Notes: generated by a model from the sequence alone, not told the origin. Counted from the stretch's first letter, positions 1-8,490 are shown. The stretch is 64,000 bases of DNA from Tessaracoccus sp. SD287 (GCF_017355265.1 NZ_JADIJQ010000006.1:54224-118223), one strand, 5' to 3'. A program made the numbers and translations.

Positions 1-205
1 CACCGGTCAGCCGCACCTCGGTGATGCCCTGGGACAGACCGACCCGGACGATCCGCATGAGTTCTTCGGGGGTGAGCAGGGTCTGGCGTGGCAGCCACGG
101 CACTCCCTCGGCGGGCATGCAGTAGGTGCAGCGCAGGTTGCAGTGGTCGGTCAGCGAGATCCGCAGGTCACGGTGGACCCGTCCGTAGTTGTCCTCGAGC
201 GTCAT
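1..205 (-). CDS. moaA: GTP 3',8-cyclase MoaA (N-terminal part, cut by window edge)
   Basis: This is the first 68 codons of a radical-SAM protein reading off the left edge. The CxxxCxxC cluster motif (C22, C26, C29, in DHCNLRCTYCMP) binds the 4Fe-4S/SAM centre, and the start MTLEDNYGRVHRDLRIS is typical of MoaA. MoaA with MoaC turns GTP into cyclic pyranopterin monophosphate, the first step of molybdenum cofactor synthesis in the cytoplasm. The ATG overlaps the moaE stop as ATGA, so the gene is probably translationally coupled to moaE and mogA. The C-terminal GTP-binding part is outside the window. Confidence 0.93.
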   Translation of the reverse strand, partial: MTLEDNYGRVHRDLRISLTDHCNLRCTYCMPAEGVPWLPRQTLLTPEELMRIVRVGLSQGITEVRLTG

Positions 206-672
206 GATGTCCCCGTCCCTGCCGTGGAGCCGTCGTCCAGGCCCAGATTCGACCAGACCTTGCGCCCGTCCACCTCGGTCTGGTGCTTCCAGATCGGCAG
301 GTCGGCCTTGATGCGCTCGACCACGGTTTCGCACACCGAGAAGGCCAGCCGGCGGTGGCCGGAGGATGCGGCCACCACGATGGCCAGTTCGCCGACCTCC
401 AGGTGGCCCACGCGGTGTTGGGCGCTGACGAGGGCTTCGCCGTTCGGGTCCAGCTCGTCCAGGACGGCCGCGACGATGGGGCCGATCATGGCGTCGGCGT
501 CGGGATGACCGGAGTAGTCGATGCTGGCGACCTCGCCCTGAGCCTCGGCGTCGTGGTTGCGGATCTGGCCGAGGAACACCGCGACCGCACCGGCGGTGGG
601 GGAGTCGACCAACAACCGCAACTTCTCGGCGTCGATGACCTCTTCGCTGACGTGGGCATGGACGACGGGCAT
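202..672 (-). CDS. moaE: Molybdopterin synthase catalytic subunit MoaE
   Basis: A 156-residue protein of normal MoaE length. It carries the conserved sequence RIKADLPIWKHQ near residues 121-131, whose lysines K122 and K129 match the catalytic lysines of MoaE. The conserved pocket GQIRNHD (about 35-41) and YSGHPDA are also present. MoaE, with thiocarboxylated MoaD, inserts the dithiolene sulfurs into precursor Z to give molybdopterin. No moaD is visible here; it may lie beyond the left edge. The start overlaps the mogA stop by one base (TGATG) and the stop overlaps moaA, giving a tight mogA-moaE-moaA operon. Confidence 0.96.
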   Translation of the reverse strand: MPVVHAHVSEEVIDAEKLRLLVDSPTAGAVAVFLGQIRNHDAEAQGEVASIDYSGHPDADAMIGPIVAAVLDELDPNGEALVSAQHRVGHLEVGELAIVVAASSGHRRLAFSVCETVVERIKADLPIWKHQTEVDGRKVWSNLGLDDGSTAGTGTS

Positions 673-1148
673 CAGTGATCTCCTCCGGACAACTGGGACA
701 GGGCATGGGGCAGCAGCGGCAGCACCACGTCGAGCCCCTGGTCGACTGCCCGGGGGCTACCGGGCAGGTTGATGATCAAGGTCTGGCCGACGACACCGGC
801 GGTGCCGCGTCCCAGTGCTGCGTGCGGGGCCACCTCGATGGCGCGCAGGCGCAGCAGTTCGGCAATGCCGTTGACCTCGCGGGTGATGACCAGACGGGTG
901 CCCTCGGGGGTCAGGTCGCGGGGGCCGATGCCGGTGCCGCCCGAGGTGATGACCACCCGGGCGCCGACCTCAACGGCCTCGCGCAGTGCGGCAGCGACCG
1001 ACTCGGCACCGTCAGGGACGACGCGCAGATTCGTGCGGAAACCCGCCTCTTCCAGGCGGGCAACGGCCACCGGACCGGAGCTGTCCTGCCGTTCGCCGGC
1101 GGCGCTCCGGTCCGACACGGTGACCACGGTCGCGAGGTCCTGGGGCAT
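672..1148 (-). CDS. mogA: Molybdopterin adenylyltransferase MogA/MoaB
   Basis: A 158-residue MoCF_biosynth domain protein. SGGTGIGPRDLTPE at residues 69-82 is the family signature for binding molybdopterin, and the C-terminal LPGSPRA loop is also present. The enzyme adenylates molybdopterin with ATP so that molybdate can be inserted. Bacterial annotation mixes the names MogA and MoaB for this length and the sequence alone does not separate them. It is the first gene of the leftward cofactor operon and starts back to back with the molbindin regulator, which suits shared control by molybdate. Confidence 0.92.
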   Translation of the reverse strand: MPQDLATVVTVSDRSAAGERQDSSGPVAVARLEEAGFRTNLRVVPDGAESVAAALREAVEVGARVVITSGGTGIGPRDLTPEGTRLVITREVNGIAELLRLRAIEVAPHAALGRGTAGVVGQTLIINLPGSPRAVDQGLDVVLPLLPHALSQLSGGDH

Positions 1149-1245
1149 GCTCCCAACCTACCCTGTGGCCTCCGTTCGCAGGCCGTCGGCCCCATTCCGC
1201 CGCAAACTCGGAGAACCTGCCATATTTCTGCCGCAGACGCGCTGA

Positions 1246-1251
1246 TAGAGT
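1246..1251 (+). promoter_or_regulatory. -10 box for a leaderless molbindin/modABC transcript
   Basis: TAGAGT lies seven bases before the GTG at 1259, so transcription would start at or next to that codon. No Shine-Dalgarno sequence precedes it. This favours GTG 1259 over the upstream in-frame GTG at 1250, which lies inside the -10 box. Confidence 0.45.
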
Positions 1252-1258
1252 GGCGGGT

Positions 1259-1651
1259 GTGACGCAGATTCGTATCAGCCAAGCGGGTGAACTGCTCGGA
1301 GTCAGCGACGACACCGTGCGCCGCTGGATCGACCAGGGGCAGCTGTCGGCCAGCCCGGACGGGTCAGGCCGACAGGTGATCCAGGGCGCAGACCTTGCCC
1401 GTTTCGCGCAGGACCGGGCCAACAGCGAGCGTCCGCACGGCACCTCGGCACGCAACGTCTTCACCGGGCTGATTACCCGGGTGGTCAGCGACACGGTGAT
1501 GAGTTCGGTGGAACTGCAGTGCGGCCCCTATCGGGTGATGGCGCTGGTCAGCACCGAGGCCGTCCGCGACCTGGGGCTGGAGCCCGGCACGATTGCCAGC
1601 GCCCGCATCAAGGCCACCAATGTGGTCATCGACCGTCCGGACAACCCATGA
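1259..1651 (+). CDS. Molybdenum-binding (molbindin) HTH regulator
   Basis: A 130-residue protein with an N-terminal MerR/excisionase-like helix-turn-helix (ISQAGELLGVSDDTVRRWIDQGQL, about residues 5-28) and a C-terminal single mop/TOBE domain (SARNVFTGLITRV to SARIKATNVVIDRP). The fold suggests a molybdate- or tungstate-responsive regulator or storage protein. It differs from canonical ModE, which has a wHTH and two mop domains. It is the first gene of the modABC operon: its TGA overlaps the modA ATG (ATGA). Feedback control of the transporter and the divergent cofactor genes is a reasonable inference. Confidence 0.85.
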   Translation: MTQIRISQAGELLGVSDDTVRRWIDQGQLSASPDGSGRQVIQGADLARFAQDRANSERPHGTSARNVFTGLITRVVSDTVMSSVELQCGPYRVMALVSTEAVRDLGLEPGTIASARIKATNVVIDRPDNP

Positions 1652-2394
1652 AACGCCTGTTCGCCCCACTCGTCGGCCTCGCGCTGTTGCTCAGCGGCTG
1701 CGGCACCAGCACCGGTGCGGGCAACCACGACGGCGTCGTCACCGTCTTCGCCGCAGCATCGCTGAGGTCCGCCTTCGAGACCATGGCCCCCGAGTTCACC
1801 GCGGCCGAGGGCGTCAACGTCACCTTCAGCTTCCTCGGCTCCCAGGACCTGGTGGCGCACCTGGCCGGGGGTGCCAGGGCCGACGTGTTGGCCACCGCCG
1901 ATGAGACATCCATGGCCAAGGCTGCCGACCAAGAGCTCGTCGGCCAAGCCGCGATCTTCGCCCGAAACACCCTGGTGCTGGTCACCCCGCCCGGCAACCC
2001 GGCCGGCATCACCGGCCTTGACGCGTCGCTGGACGGCAAGAAGCTGGTCATCTGCGACCAGGCCGTCCCCTGCGGCAACGCCACCGCGACCCTGGCCAAG
2101 AAGCTGTCGGTGACCCTGAGCCCGGTCTCCCAGGAGCAAAAGGTGAGTGACGTGATGGCGAAGATCACCACCGGTGAGGGCGACGCCGGGGTCGTCTACG
2201 CCACCGACGCCGCGTCCGCCGGTCAGCGGGTCACGACTGTCCAGATCAAGGGTTCCGAGCAGGTCATCAGCACGTACCCGATCGCCCTGACCACCGAGCC
2301 GACCAACAACGCCGGCGGACAGAAGTTCCTCGACTACGTCCTGTCCGCGGCGGGGCAAAGGGTGCTGGCCGCCCATGGCTTCCTGGCGCCGTAG
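1648..2394 (+). CDS. modA: Molybdate ABC transporter substrate-binding lipoprotein ModA
   Basis: A 248-residue lipoprotein. The N-terminus has a hydrophobic stretch ending in the lipobox LLSG-C18, so the mature protein would be anchored outside the membrane. The body begins VTVFAAASLRSAFETMAPEF, typical of ModA, where the serine after AAA contributes to the oxyanion site. It should capture molybdate or tungstate and hand it to ModB. It overlaps the upstream regulator gene and is followed ten bases later by the modB start, so the genes are one operon. Confidence 0.94.
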   Translation: MKRLFAPLVGLALLLSGCGTSTGAGNHDGVVTVFAAASLRSAFETMAPEFTAAEGVNVTFSFLGSQDLVAHLAGGARADVLATADETSMAKAADQELVGQAAIFARNTLVLVTPPGNPAGITGLDASLDGKKLVICDQAVPCGNATATLAKKLSVTLSPVSQEQKVSDVMAKITTGEGDAGVVYATDAASAGQRVTTVQIKGSEQVISTYPIALTTEPTNNAGGQKFLDYVLSAAGQRVLAAHGFLAP

Positions 2395-2404
2395 GGGTGA
2401 CCAG

Positions 2405-3196
2405 GTGAGCACCCGTCCCGCCCTGCCCCGGTGGCTGGCCATTCCAGCGGCACTGGCCATCGTGTTCCTCGCGATCCCACTGGTCGGGTTGTTGGTCACC
2501 CTGCCCTGGGCGCGCCTGCCGGCCCTGCTCGACACCGAACCGGCGCGCGCGGCGCTGTGGCTGAGCCTGCGCACCTGCGCGGCCTCCATGCTGCTCTCGA
2601 TCGTCTTCGGCCTGCCGTTGGCGCTGTACCTGTCGCGGCTTTCGGGACGGTCGGCCTTCGTGGTGCGCACGCTCTCGCTGCTGCCCATGGTGCTGCCGCC
2701 GGTCGTCGCCGGCCTGGTGCTGCTGGTCACCCTGGGCCGCCGCGGACTGATCGGCCAGTACCTCGACCAGGTCGGCATCACCATCGGCTTCACGACCACC
2801 GCCGTGGTGATCGCCCAGACCTTCGTGTCGATGCCCTTCTTCGTGGTGGCCGTCGATGGAGCCCTGCGGACCCTCGACCCCGACCATGATGTGGTCGCCG
2901 CGACCCTGGGGGCGACCCCGAATACGGTGCTGCGCCGGGTGACCCTGCCCATGGTGCTGCCCGCCATCGTCAACGGCGCCGCCATGGCTTTTGCCCGTTC
3001 ACTGGGCGAATTCGGTGCCACGCTGACGTTCGCCGGGTCCCTGCAGGGGACCACCCGGACCATGCCGCTGGAGATCTACCTGCAGCGTGAAGGCGACCTG
3101 GACGCCGCACTCGCGCTGGCGTTGGTCCTGATCGTGGTGGCCGTGGTCCTGATGGCCGGCTCCGCGTTGCTGCAGCGTCGGTGGAGTCGGGCATGA
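2405..3196 (+). CDS. modB: Molybdate ABC transporter permease ModB
   Basis: A 263-residue integral membrane protein with about five hydrophobic segments. It carries the EAA loop region near the C-terminus (AATLGATPNTVLRRVTLPMVLPA) and SLGEFGATLTFAG, which is characteristic of ModB. It forms the channel through which molybdate enters. GTG 2405 is preferred because AGGGG lies seven bases upstream; a longer reading from 2375 would overlap the modA end. The stop overlaps the modC start as ATGA. Confidence 0.93.
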   Translation: MSTRPALPRWLAIPAALAIVFLAIPLVGLLVTLPWARLPALLDTEPARAALWLSLRTCAASMLLSIVFGLPLALYLSRLSGRSAFVVRTLSLLPMVLPPVVAGLVLLVTLGRRGLIGQYLDQVGITIGFTTTAVVIAQTFVSMPFFVVAVDGALRTLDPDHDVVAATLGATPNTVLRRVTLPMVLPAIVNGAAMAFARSLGEFGATLTFAGSLQGTTRTMPLEIYLQREGDLDAALALALVLIVVAVVLMAGSALLQRRWSRA

Positions 3197-4326
3197 CCGA
3201 GGCGGCGTGGCGGGTCGCGGCCAGCGTCCAGGCCCGGGGGGTGGACCTGGAACTCGAGGGGGCCGCCGGACGGACGCTGGCGGTCGTCGGCCCCAACGGT
3301 GCCGGCAAGTCGACGCTGCTGCACCTGATTGCCGGACTGGTGCGTCCGGACGGGGTTGGTGTCGTCGAGATCGACGGCCAGGTGGTCTCCCGCGCGGGTG
3401 GGCAGGTGCCCGTGCACCGCCGGGGGGTGGTTCTGTTGACCCAGCGTGCCCTGCTCTTCAACCATCTCAGCGTGCTCGACAACGTCGCCTTCGGGGTGCG
3501 CGCCCGTGGCGTCGGTGCGAGGGATGCCGCCGCCCGGGCGATGGTCGAGCTCGAGGCGGTCGGGCTCGCCGAGTTGGCCGGTCGTCGTCCGCGCCACCTG
3601 TCCGGCGGACAGGCCCAGCGGGTCGCCCTGGCCCGAGCGCTGGCCACCGACCCGGCGGTGCTGATGCTGGACGAACCGCTGGCCGCCCTCGACGTCGAGG
3701 CGGCTCTGCAGATGCGTTCCCTGCTCGCGCAGCGGTTGCGTGGGCGCACGGTGGTGCTGGTCACCCATGACTCGCTGGACCTGTGGACCCTGGCCGACGA
3801 CGTAGCCGTCCTGGAGGGCGGACGGGTCCTGCAACTCGGTGCCCTGGACGCCGTGGCCGAACGTCCGGCATCGACCTTCCTGGCCGGCCTGCTGGGCACC
3901 AACCGGTTGGTCGGCGTGGCCACCTCGACCGACACTTTGCGGGTCGGGGGCGACGACGTGGTCGGAATTCCATCCGCCGCTGATCCCCCGGCGGTCGGGG
4001 AGCCCACCATGGGCCTGTTCGACCCGGCCGCAGTGGTGCTGCACCCTGCCGACGACCGTCCCCATGGCAGTGCCCGCAATGTGTGGCCGGTGGAGGTGGT
4101 CGGTGTTGAACCGCGAGGTGCCCTGGTGAGGGTGCGGGTCCGACTGGGCGGCGGGCAGGTGATTGCCGCCGATGTCACCGCCCGCAGCGTCGCCACGCTC
4201 GGGCTGGGTGGTGGCAGCCTCGGTGGGTCAGCGGGGGAGCGACCGGTCCGGCTGCTGGCGGCCGTGAAGGCAGCCCAAGTGAGTTGCGTCGCCGACAGTC
4301 ATCGGGTGGGAACAGGTTCTGCCTGA
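3193..4326 (+). CDS. modC: Molybdate ABC transporter ATPase ModC
   Basis: A 377-residue ABC ATPase with Walker A GPNGAGKST (33-41), signature LSGGQAQR (136-143), Walker B VLMLDEP (156-162) and H-loop VTHD. The C-terminal 130 residues form the TOBE/molbindin regulatory domain seen in ModC (ARNVWPVEVVGVEP, then VKAAQVSC). It powers import by ModB and may be feedback-inhibited by bound molybdate. The start codon ATG 3193 overlaps the modB stop. It is the last gene of the mop-modABC operon. Confidence 0.93.
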   Translation: MTEAAWRVAASVQARGVDLELEGAAGRTLAVVGPNGAGKSTLLHLIAGLVRPDGVGVVEIDGQVVSRAGGQVPVHRRGVVLLTQRALLFNHLSVLDNVAFGVRARGVGARDAAARAMVELEAVGLAELAGRRPRHLSGGQAQRVALARALATDPAVLMLDEPLAALDVEAALQMRSLLAQRLRGRTVVLVTHDSLDLWTLADDVAVLEGGRVLQLGALDAVAERPASTFLAGLLGTNRLVGVATSTDTLRVGGDDVVGIPSAADPPAVGEPTMGLFDPAAVVLHPADDRPHGSARNVWPVEVVGVEPRGALVRVRVRLGGGQVIAADVTARSVATLGLGGGSLGGSAGERPVRLLAAVKAAQVSCVADSHRVGTGSA

Positions 4327-4554
4327 AGTCGAGAACCTTGGGGACCTGTTGCAGCGCACCTGCTGTCTCATCCCGCGGCTCTGTGAACGCCGCGTCCATG
4401 CCGACGTGCAACGGCTGACAACCGAGTCTGGGCTACCTGCGACACGCGATTGTGGAGTGCCCACGTCCCGAGTGATGCCTATGCAGTCGACGTCACCGTT
4501 CCAGGGGCGCCACTGCTCCAGCCAAGAAAGTGCCCGAGAATTCCTGATTCGGGG
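4327..4554. other. Gene-free spacer between modC and the DUF222/HNH gene
   Basis: About 230 bases of visibly lower GC than the neighbours, with no credible gene or recognisable RNA. With the promoter that follows, it looks like the left flank of an acquired DUF222 gene. Confidence 0.5.
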
Positions 4555-4583
4555 TTGTTCTCAGCGCCACCAAGGCATAGAAT
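4555..4583 (+). promoter_or_regulatory. Sigma-70-like promoter of the DUF222/HNH gene
   Basis: TTGTTC at 4555-4560 and TAGAAT at 4578-4583 are separated by exactly 17 bases, one of the best -35/-10 pairs in the window. The start codon follows 53 bases later. The -10 runs directly into an SOS-like box. Confidence 0.65.
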
Positions 4584-4598
4584 AGTACAAACGTTCGA
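4583..4598 (+). promoter_or_regulatory. Putative LexA (SOS) box
   Basis: TAGTACAAACGTTCGA resembles the actinobacterial LexA site built around GAAC-N4-GTTC, with one mismatch in the core (GTAC for GAAC) and a full GTTCGA right half. It overlaps the -10/+1 region, where a repressor would block initiation. Mycobacterial 13E12/DUF222 genes are known LexA targets (Davis et al. work on the mycobacterial SOS box), which supports the reading. Confidence 0.5.
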
Positions 4599-4636
4599 GT
4601 CAACGGTGATTCGGGCATGGTTCACACAGAGGCGGG

Positions 4637-6214
4637 GTGGTCCGAATGGGATCCAGCGCAAGAACTACCAGTGGCCCGTGTTTCAGTGCTGCGGGTGCGC
4701 GGCAGAAGCTGGTCGAGTTGAATGCGGCCTTCGAGGCGAAGAAGCGTGCCGAGGCCGAGCAGTTCCGCTGTTTCGCGGAGTTCGCCGACCAGTACCGCTA
4801 CGTCCCTGATGAGGGTCCGGTGCTGGCCGGTACCGAGCGGTTGATGCAGTGGGGCGGGGACGGGACGCCTGGGGTGGCGGAGTTCTGCACCCTCGAAGTG
4901 GCCGCCGCACTGAGGATGTCGGAGGAGAAGGTCCGTATTGAGATCGGCTTGGCCCTGGCGGTCCGGCACCGGCTGCCTCACCTGTGGGCGCGGGTCATGT
5001 CCGGTGGTTTGCGGGTGTGGCAGGCCTGCGAACTCGCGTCGGCCACCCACAAGTTGTCCTACTACCAGGCCCTGGACCTGGACGAGGAGATCGACATCCT
5101 GGTCGAGTCGATGGCGTTCACCCGGGTGCTGGAATTGGTCAAGGCCCGCGTGATGGAGACCCTGCGCGAGGACGCCGAGTCCGACCATGCTGCGCAGTTG
5201 GCCAGACGTCGGGTGGAGTTCGGCGAGTCCTGCCTGGGGGTGACCGACGTGACCGCGGTGGTGGGGGCGGTGGATGCGACGGTGCTGGACCGCCAGCTGA
5301 CGCGGTTGGCGATCCTGCTGCGCCAGGGCGGCTCGACCGAGACCCTGGACGTCCGCCGCGCGCAGGCACTGGGCCTGTTGGCGAACCCGGCGCGGGCCCT
5401 GCAGTTGCTGCAAGCCGCGCTGACCGACCAGTTGCCGGATCTGGACCTGGATCAGGTGTGCCCGGCTGAGGGTCAGCCGGGTCATACCTGCGGGATGGTC
5501 ACCGTCGACCCGGAGCGGTTGTTGCCGAAGGCGGAGGTCGTGGTGCACATCAGCGGCTCGGGTCTGGAGACCGGTGCCGGGCTGGTCCGCACCGAGGGCA
5601 TGGGTCCGCTGCTGGCCGGCTGGGTCAAGGACCTGCTGGGCCACACCCGGGTGACGGTGAGGCCGGTGCTGCATCCGGACAACCTGGTTCCGACCGATGC
5701 GTATGAGTGTTCGCACTGGATGCGCGAATGGGTCCAGCTCCGCAATCCGTATGAGGTGTTCCCGTTCTCGAAGAAGACCTCCCGGCATGCAGATCTGGAC
5801 CACACCATCACGTGGAAACCACCACTGGCCTGGGATGCGACCCGTGACCACTGGATCGACCAGTTGGCCGAGAGCCACAACCGTCACGGTCATGATGATC
5901 GCGTTGGCGTTGGCGGGGCCGAGGGTGCTGGTGATGGCTGGCTCGACGACCGGCCGTCGGCGGGTCGAACCAAGGGCGGGCGGACCCCCTCGACTCGGCC
6001 CGGCAACCTGGGCCCGCTGTCCCGCAAGGTGCATCGAGCGAAAACCTTCGGCGGCTGGCAACTCACCCAGCCCTCACCGGGCACCTTTCTGTGGCGCTCA
6101 CCACTCGGGTTCGGCTACCTGGTCACGCCGTCCCACTCCTGGATGATCGAGGACCCGTCGGGCCAGATCCTGCCCCGACAAGAACATCCGGCACCGTCAG
6201 CACTCGCCAGCTGA
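4637..6214 (+). CDS. DUF222 / 13E12-type HNH endonuclease-like protein
   Basis: A 525-residue protein with an N-terminal DUF222 region (about 30-310) and a C-terminal HNH-like region (DLDHTITW, then NLGPLSRKVHRAKTFGGW and FLWRSPLGFGY). The usual zinc-knuckle cysteines before DLDH and in the LCRHHH segment are missing (FPFSKK and PLSRKV instead), and a low-complexity insert separates the two halves of the nuclease motif. The catalytic D-H and the final H remain, so activity is uncertain. These genes are multicopy and mobile-like in actinobacteria, and their role is not established. GTG 4637 is used; ATG 4646 is an alternative start. Confidence 0.85.
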   Translation: MVRMGSSARTTSGPCFSAAGARQKLVELNAAFEAKKRAEAEQFRCFAEFADQYRYVPDEGPVLAGTERLMQWGGDGTPGVAEFCTLEVAAALRMSEEKVRIEIGLALAVRHRLPHLWARVMSGGLRVWQACELASATHKLSYYQALDLDEEIDILVESMAFTRVLELVKARVMETLREDAESDHAAQLARRRVEFGESCLGVTDVTAVVGAVDATVLDRQLTRLAILLRQGGSTETLDVRRAQALGLLANPARALQLLQAALTDQLPDLDLDQVCPAEGQPGHTCGMVTVDPERLLPKAEVVVHISGSGLETGAGLVRTEGMGPLLAGWVKDLLGHTRVTVRPVLHPDNLVPTDAYECSHWMREWVQLRNPYEVFPFSKKTSRHADLDHTITWKPPLAWDATRDHWIDQLAESHNRHGHDDRVGVGGAEGAGDGWLDDRPSAGRTKGGRTPSTRPGNLGPLSRKVHRAKTFGGWQLTQPSPGTFLWRSPLGFGYLVTPSHSWMIEDPSGQILPRQEHPAPSALAS

Positions 6215-6340
6215 CACCGCGAGCAGCCAGTACCCGCCGTCACCCCGGCGGGTCACTGGCATGCGCTGATGGGCAGCAACGGCATGGAGCGCGCTTCTCG
6301 GGGGAGCAACGGCGAGCACTCCCATCGAGCCCGGGTACGT

Positions 6341-6371
6341 CTTGATCAGGGCGCCGCGTCCTTTGAGTCAG
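6341..6371. repeat. Diverged second copy of the PBP gene 3' end
   Basis: This stretch matches 6420-6451, the last codons of the PBP gene, apart from a one-base gap and a few substitutions. On the minus strand it would encode SKDAAP and then a stop. It lies between the DUF222 gene and the PBP gene and looks like a relic of a duplication or insertion event at the PBP 3' end. Confidence 0.55.
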
Positions 6372-6404
6372 ACCTCGCCCCGGCGACCTGGCGCCGCGAC
6401 GCGC

Positions 6405-8375
6405 CTAACGCAGGAACGCCTTGATCAAGGGTGCCGCGTCCTTCGATCCGGACGTCCCGTCCGCCACCAGCACCGCGATCGCCATGTCGCCTCGGTACAC
6501 CACCATCCAGGCATGCGTCCGGGGAGGGTTCGCGTTGCCGTACTCGGCCGTCCCGGTCTTCGCACCGGTCACCACACCGGCCAGGGACGAGGCCGCCCCA
6601 CCATTGACGGTGGCCTTCATCATGGCCTGCATCTGGGCGACCTCGTTGGCGTTCAGCGGCTCGGCCGTGGCGGTGGGCTGCTTGCCCTTGACCAGCCATG
6701 GCACCACCGTCCTGCCACCAGCGATCGAGGCGCCAAGACCCGCCACGGCCAACGGCGAGGCCAGGATCTGACCCTGACCAATGGCGTTGGCGGCATTCAC
6801 CACGGGGTCGTCGCTGGCCGGCACCTGGCCGTAGAACACCGGGAAGCCTCCATCGAAGTCGACGCCGAACCCGAGCGAGGCGGCAGCCGAGGCCAACGCT
6901 CCCTTGGGCAGGGCCGCCGCCGCCCTGATGAAGGCGGTGTTGCAGCTGTGCGCGAAGGCGTCCGACAAGGTGATCCGTCCGACCTTGCCCGCGGGGTAGT
7001 CGCTGTAGTTCTTGAAGGTGCGTCCATTGACCACCGTCGTGGCCGGGCAATCGACCATGGTCTGGGCACTCATCCCAGTGCGCACCATCGCCAGGGCCGT
7101 CACGGTCTTGAACGTCGACCCCGGTTCGTACTGCCCAAAGGTCGCGAACGGCTGCCCCTCGGCGGCGGGCGATTCGGCGGCGGCGATCACCTCACCGGTC
7201 TTGGCATTGACGGCCACCAGTGCCGCCACCCGCTTCTCACCGGCCAGGGTGTTCTGGGCACGCTGCTGCCACTCGGTGTTCAGCGACAGCTGCAACGGGG
7301 CGCCATCGGCCGGCTCCTGGGCATGCAGGGTCAGGTCGACGTGCGGAGGCTCCGAAGGCCCCGGCGAGGGGGCGTTGCGGCGTTTGACCAGCATCACCAG
7401 GTGACCGCTGGTGCCGCGCAGCTGCGCGTCGTAGCGCAGCTGCAGGCCGGTCAGACCGATCTGGTCACCAGCCTCGTAGGCGCCCTTGCTGGCCTTGGCC
7501 TGTTCCTCGGTGGCCTTGCCGACAGTCCCCAGCAGCGAACCGGCGAAGCCATCGGTCACCGCCACCGTGCTCTCCACGGTGACGGTCGTGGCGCCGGGAA
7601 TGGTGTACAGCGCCTCCGGCACCTGGCTCTTGCGCACCGTGGTGGCCAGCACGAAGGCCAGGGCACCGTGCGCTGCGACCTTGCGCTGGTAGCCGACGAC
7701 ATCGATCTTCATCGTCTCGGCGATGCGCTTGGCCGAGTCCGCCCACTGGGTGGCCGGGGTGTTCTGCTTGTCCAGACCCACCTGGTACAGGTCGCGGGAC
7801 TCCATCACGGCCTTGCCGCTGGCATCCAGGATCGGCGCCCGGGTCGGCAACTCCCGGGTGTGCCGCATCCGCGTGGTCGCGGTCACCTGTTCGTGGACGA
7901 TCTCCGGCTTCCACACCACCCGCCACTGGCCGGCGACCAGGTTCAGCCCGGCCGTCGTGGTGAACTGCCACGGCTTGTCACCCATCGCATAGGTCTGCTC
8001 CAGGGTGACGCTGGCCACCCCGTTGCCCCGGTAGTCGATCGGTCGGACCACCACCGAGGGCTTGTAGCCGTCCATGCCCGACATGATGGTGGCGTAGTCG
8101 TCGGCGGCCAACTTGGCCGCGGTGGCGGGGTCGCCGATGACCGGCAGCCGGGACAGATCACCGGTCTGCAGCGCGTTGGCCAGTGCGTCGACCGCCCCCA
8201 CGGCCTCGGGCTCACCGGCCGGCGGCTTGCCGTGGGTCACCCCCGGCGTCGTGCCCACATCGTCCGGGTCATCGGCGTCGATCCTGGAACAGCCACTGAG
8301 GGCCAGGCACAGCGCCAGGAGCACGGCCAGCCAGCGCAGCCGAGGCGTGGGAACGGAACGGGTCACAGAGGACAT
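6405..8375 (-). CDS. Class B penicillin-binding lipoprotein (PBP-lipo type)
   Basis: A 656-residue D,D-transpeptidase. The N-terminus is a lipoprotein signal ending ALSG-C. An NTF2-like MecA_N region (about 50-165), a dimerisation region and the transpeptidase follow. The catalytic motifs are S420-T-F-K423, S477-C-N479 and K606-T-G. The architecture matches mycobacterial PBP-lipo (Rv2864c) and, more distantly, PBP2a. It should crosslink peptidoglycan outside the membrane. GAGGAGC lies eight bases before the ATG. It is monocistronic and divergent from the response regulator. Confidence 0.92.
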   Translation of the reverse strand: MSSVTRSVPTPRLRWLAVLLALCLALSGCSRIDADDPDDVGTTPGVTHGKPPAGEPEAVGAVDALANALQTGDLSRLPVIGDPATAAKLAADDYATIMSGMDGYKPSVVVRPIDYRGNGVASVTLEQTYAMGDKPWQFTTTAGLNLVAGQWRVVWKPEIVHEQVTATTRMRHTRELPTRAPILDASGKAVMESRDLYQVGLDKQNTPATQWADSAKRIAETMKIDVVGYQRKVAAHGALAFVLATTVRKSQVPEALYTIPGATTVTVESTVAVTDGFAGSLLGTVGKATEEQAKASKGAYEAGDQIGLTGLQLRYDAQLRGTSGHLVMLVKRRNAPSPGPSEPPHVDLTLHAQEPADGAPLQLSLNTEWQQRAQNTLAGEKRVAALVAVNAKTGEVIAAAESPAAEGQPFATFGQYEPGSTFKTVTALAMVRTGMSAQTMVDCPATTVVNGRTFKNYSDYPAGKVGRITLSDAFAHSCNTAFIRAAAALPKGALASAAASLGFGVDFDGGFPVFYGQVPASDDPVVNAANAIGQGQILASPLAVAGLGASIAGGRTVVPWLVKGKQPTATAEPLNANEVAQMQAMMKATVNGGAASSLAGVVTGAKTGTAEYGNANPPRTHAWMVVYRGDMAIAVLVADGTSGSKDAAPLIKAFLR

Positions 8376-8490
8376 GGGTCGGGCTCCTCAAGGGGGTGGT
8401 CATCACCATAGTTGTCGACGACAACCAGTGTTTGAGACGCCACGTCCCAGATACGGAACAGCGTGGCGCAGCCGCGGTGGCCGGTGCAGA

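Noticed and set aside
1149..1258. Moco riboswitch before the cofactor genes
   Set aside because: The spacer is short and a leaderless start is likely on one side; no extended paired structure matching the riboswitch was found.
1528..3063. 511-codon minus-strand frame over modA/modB
   Set aside because: Mirror of two well-supported transporter genes with conserved motifs on the plus strand.
6342..8411. 689-codon open frame on the plus strand
   Set aside because: Antisense to the PBP gene; GC-rich codon bias creates long mirror frames, and the product is low-complexity Arg/Gly/His with no domain.
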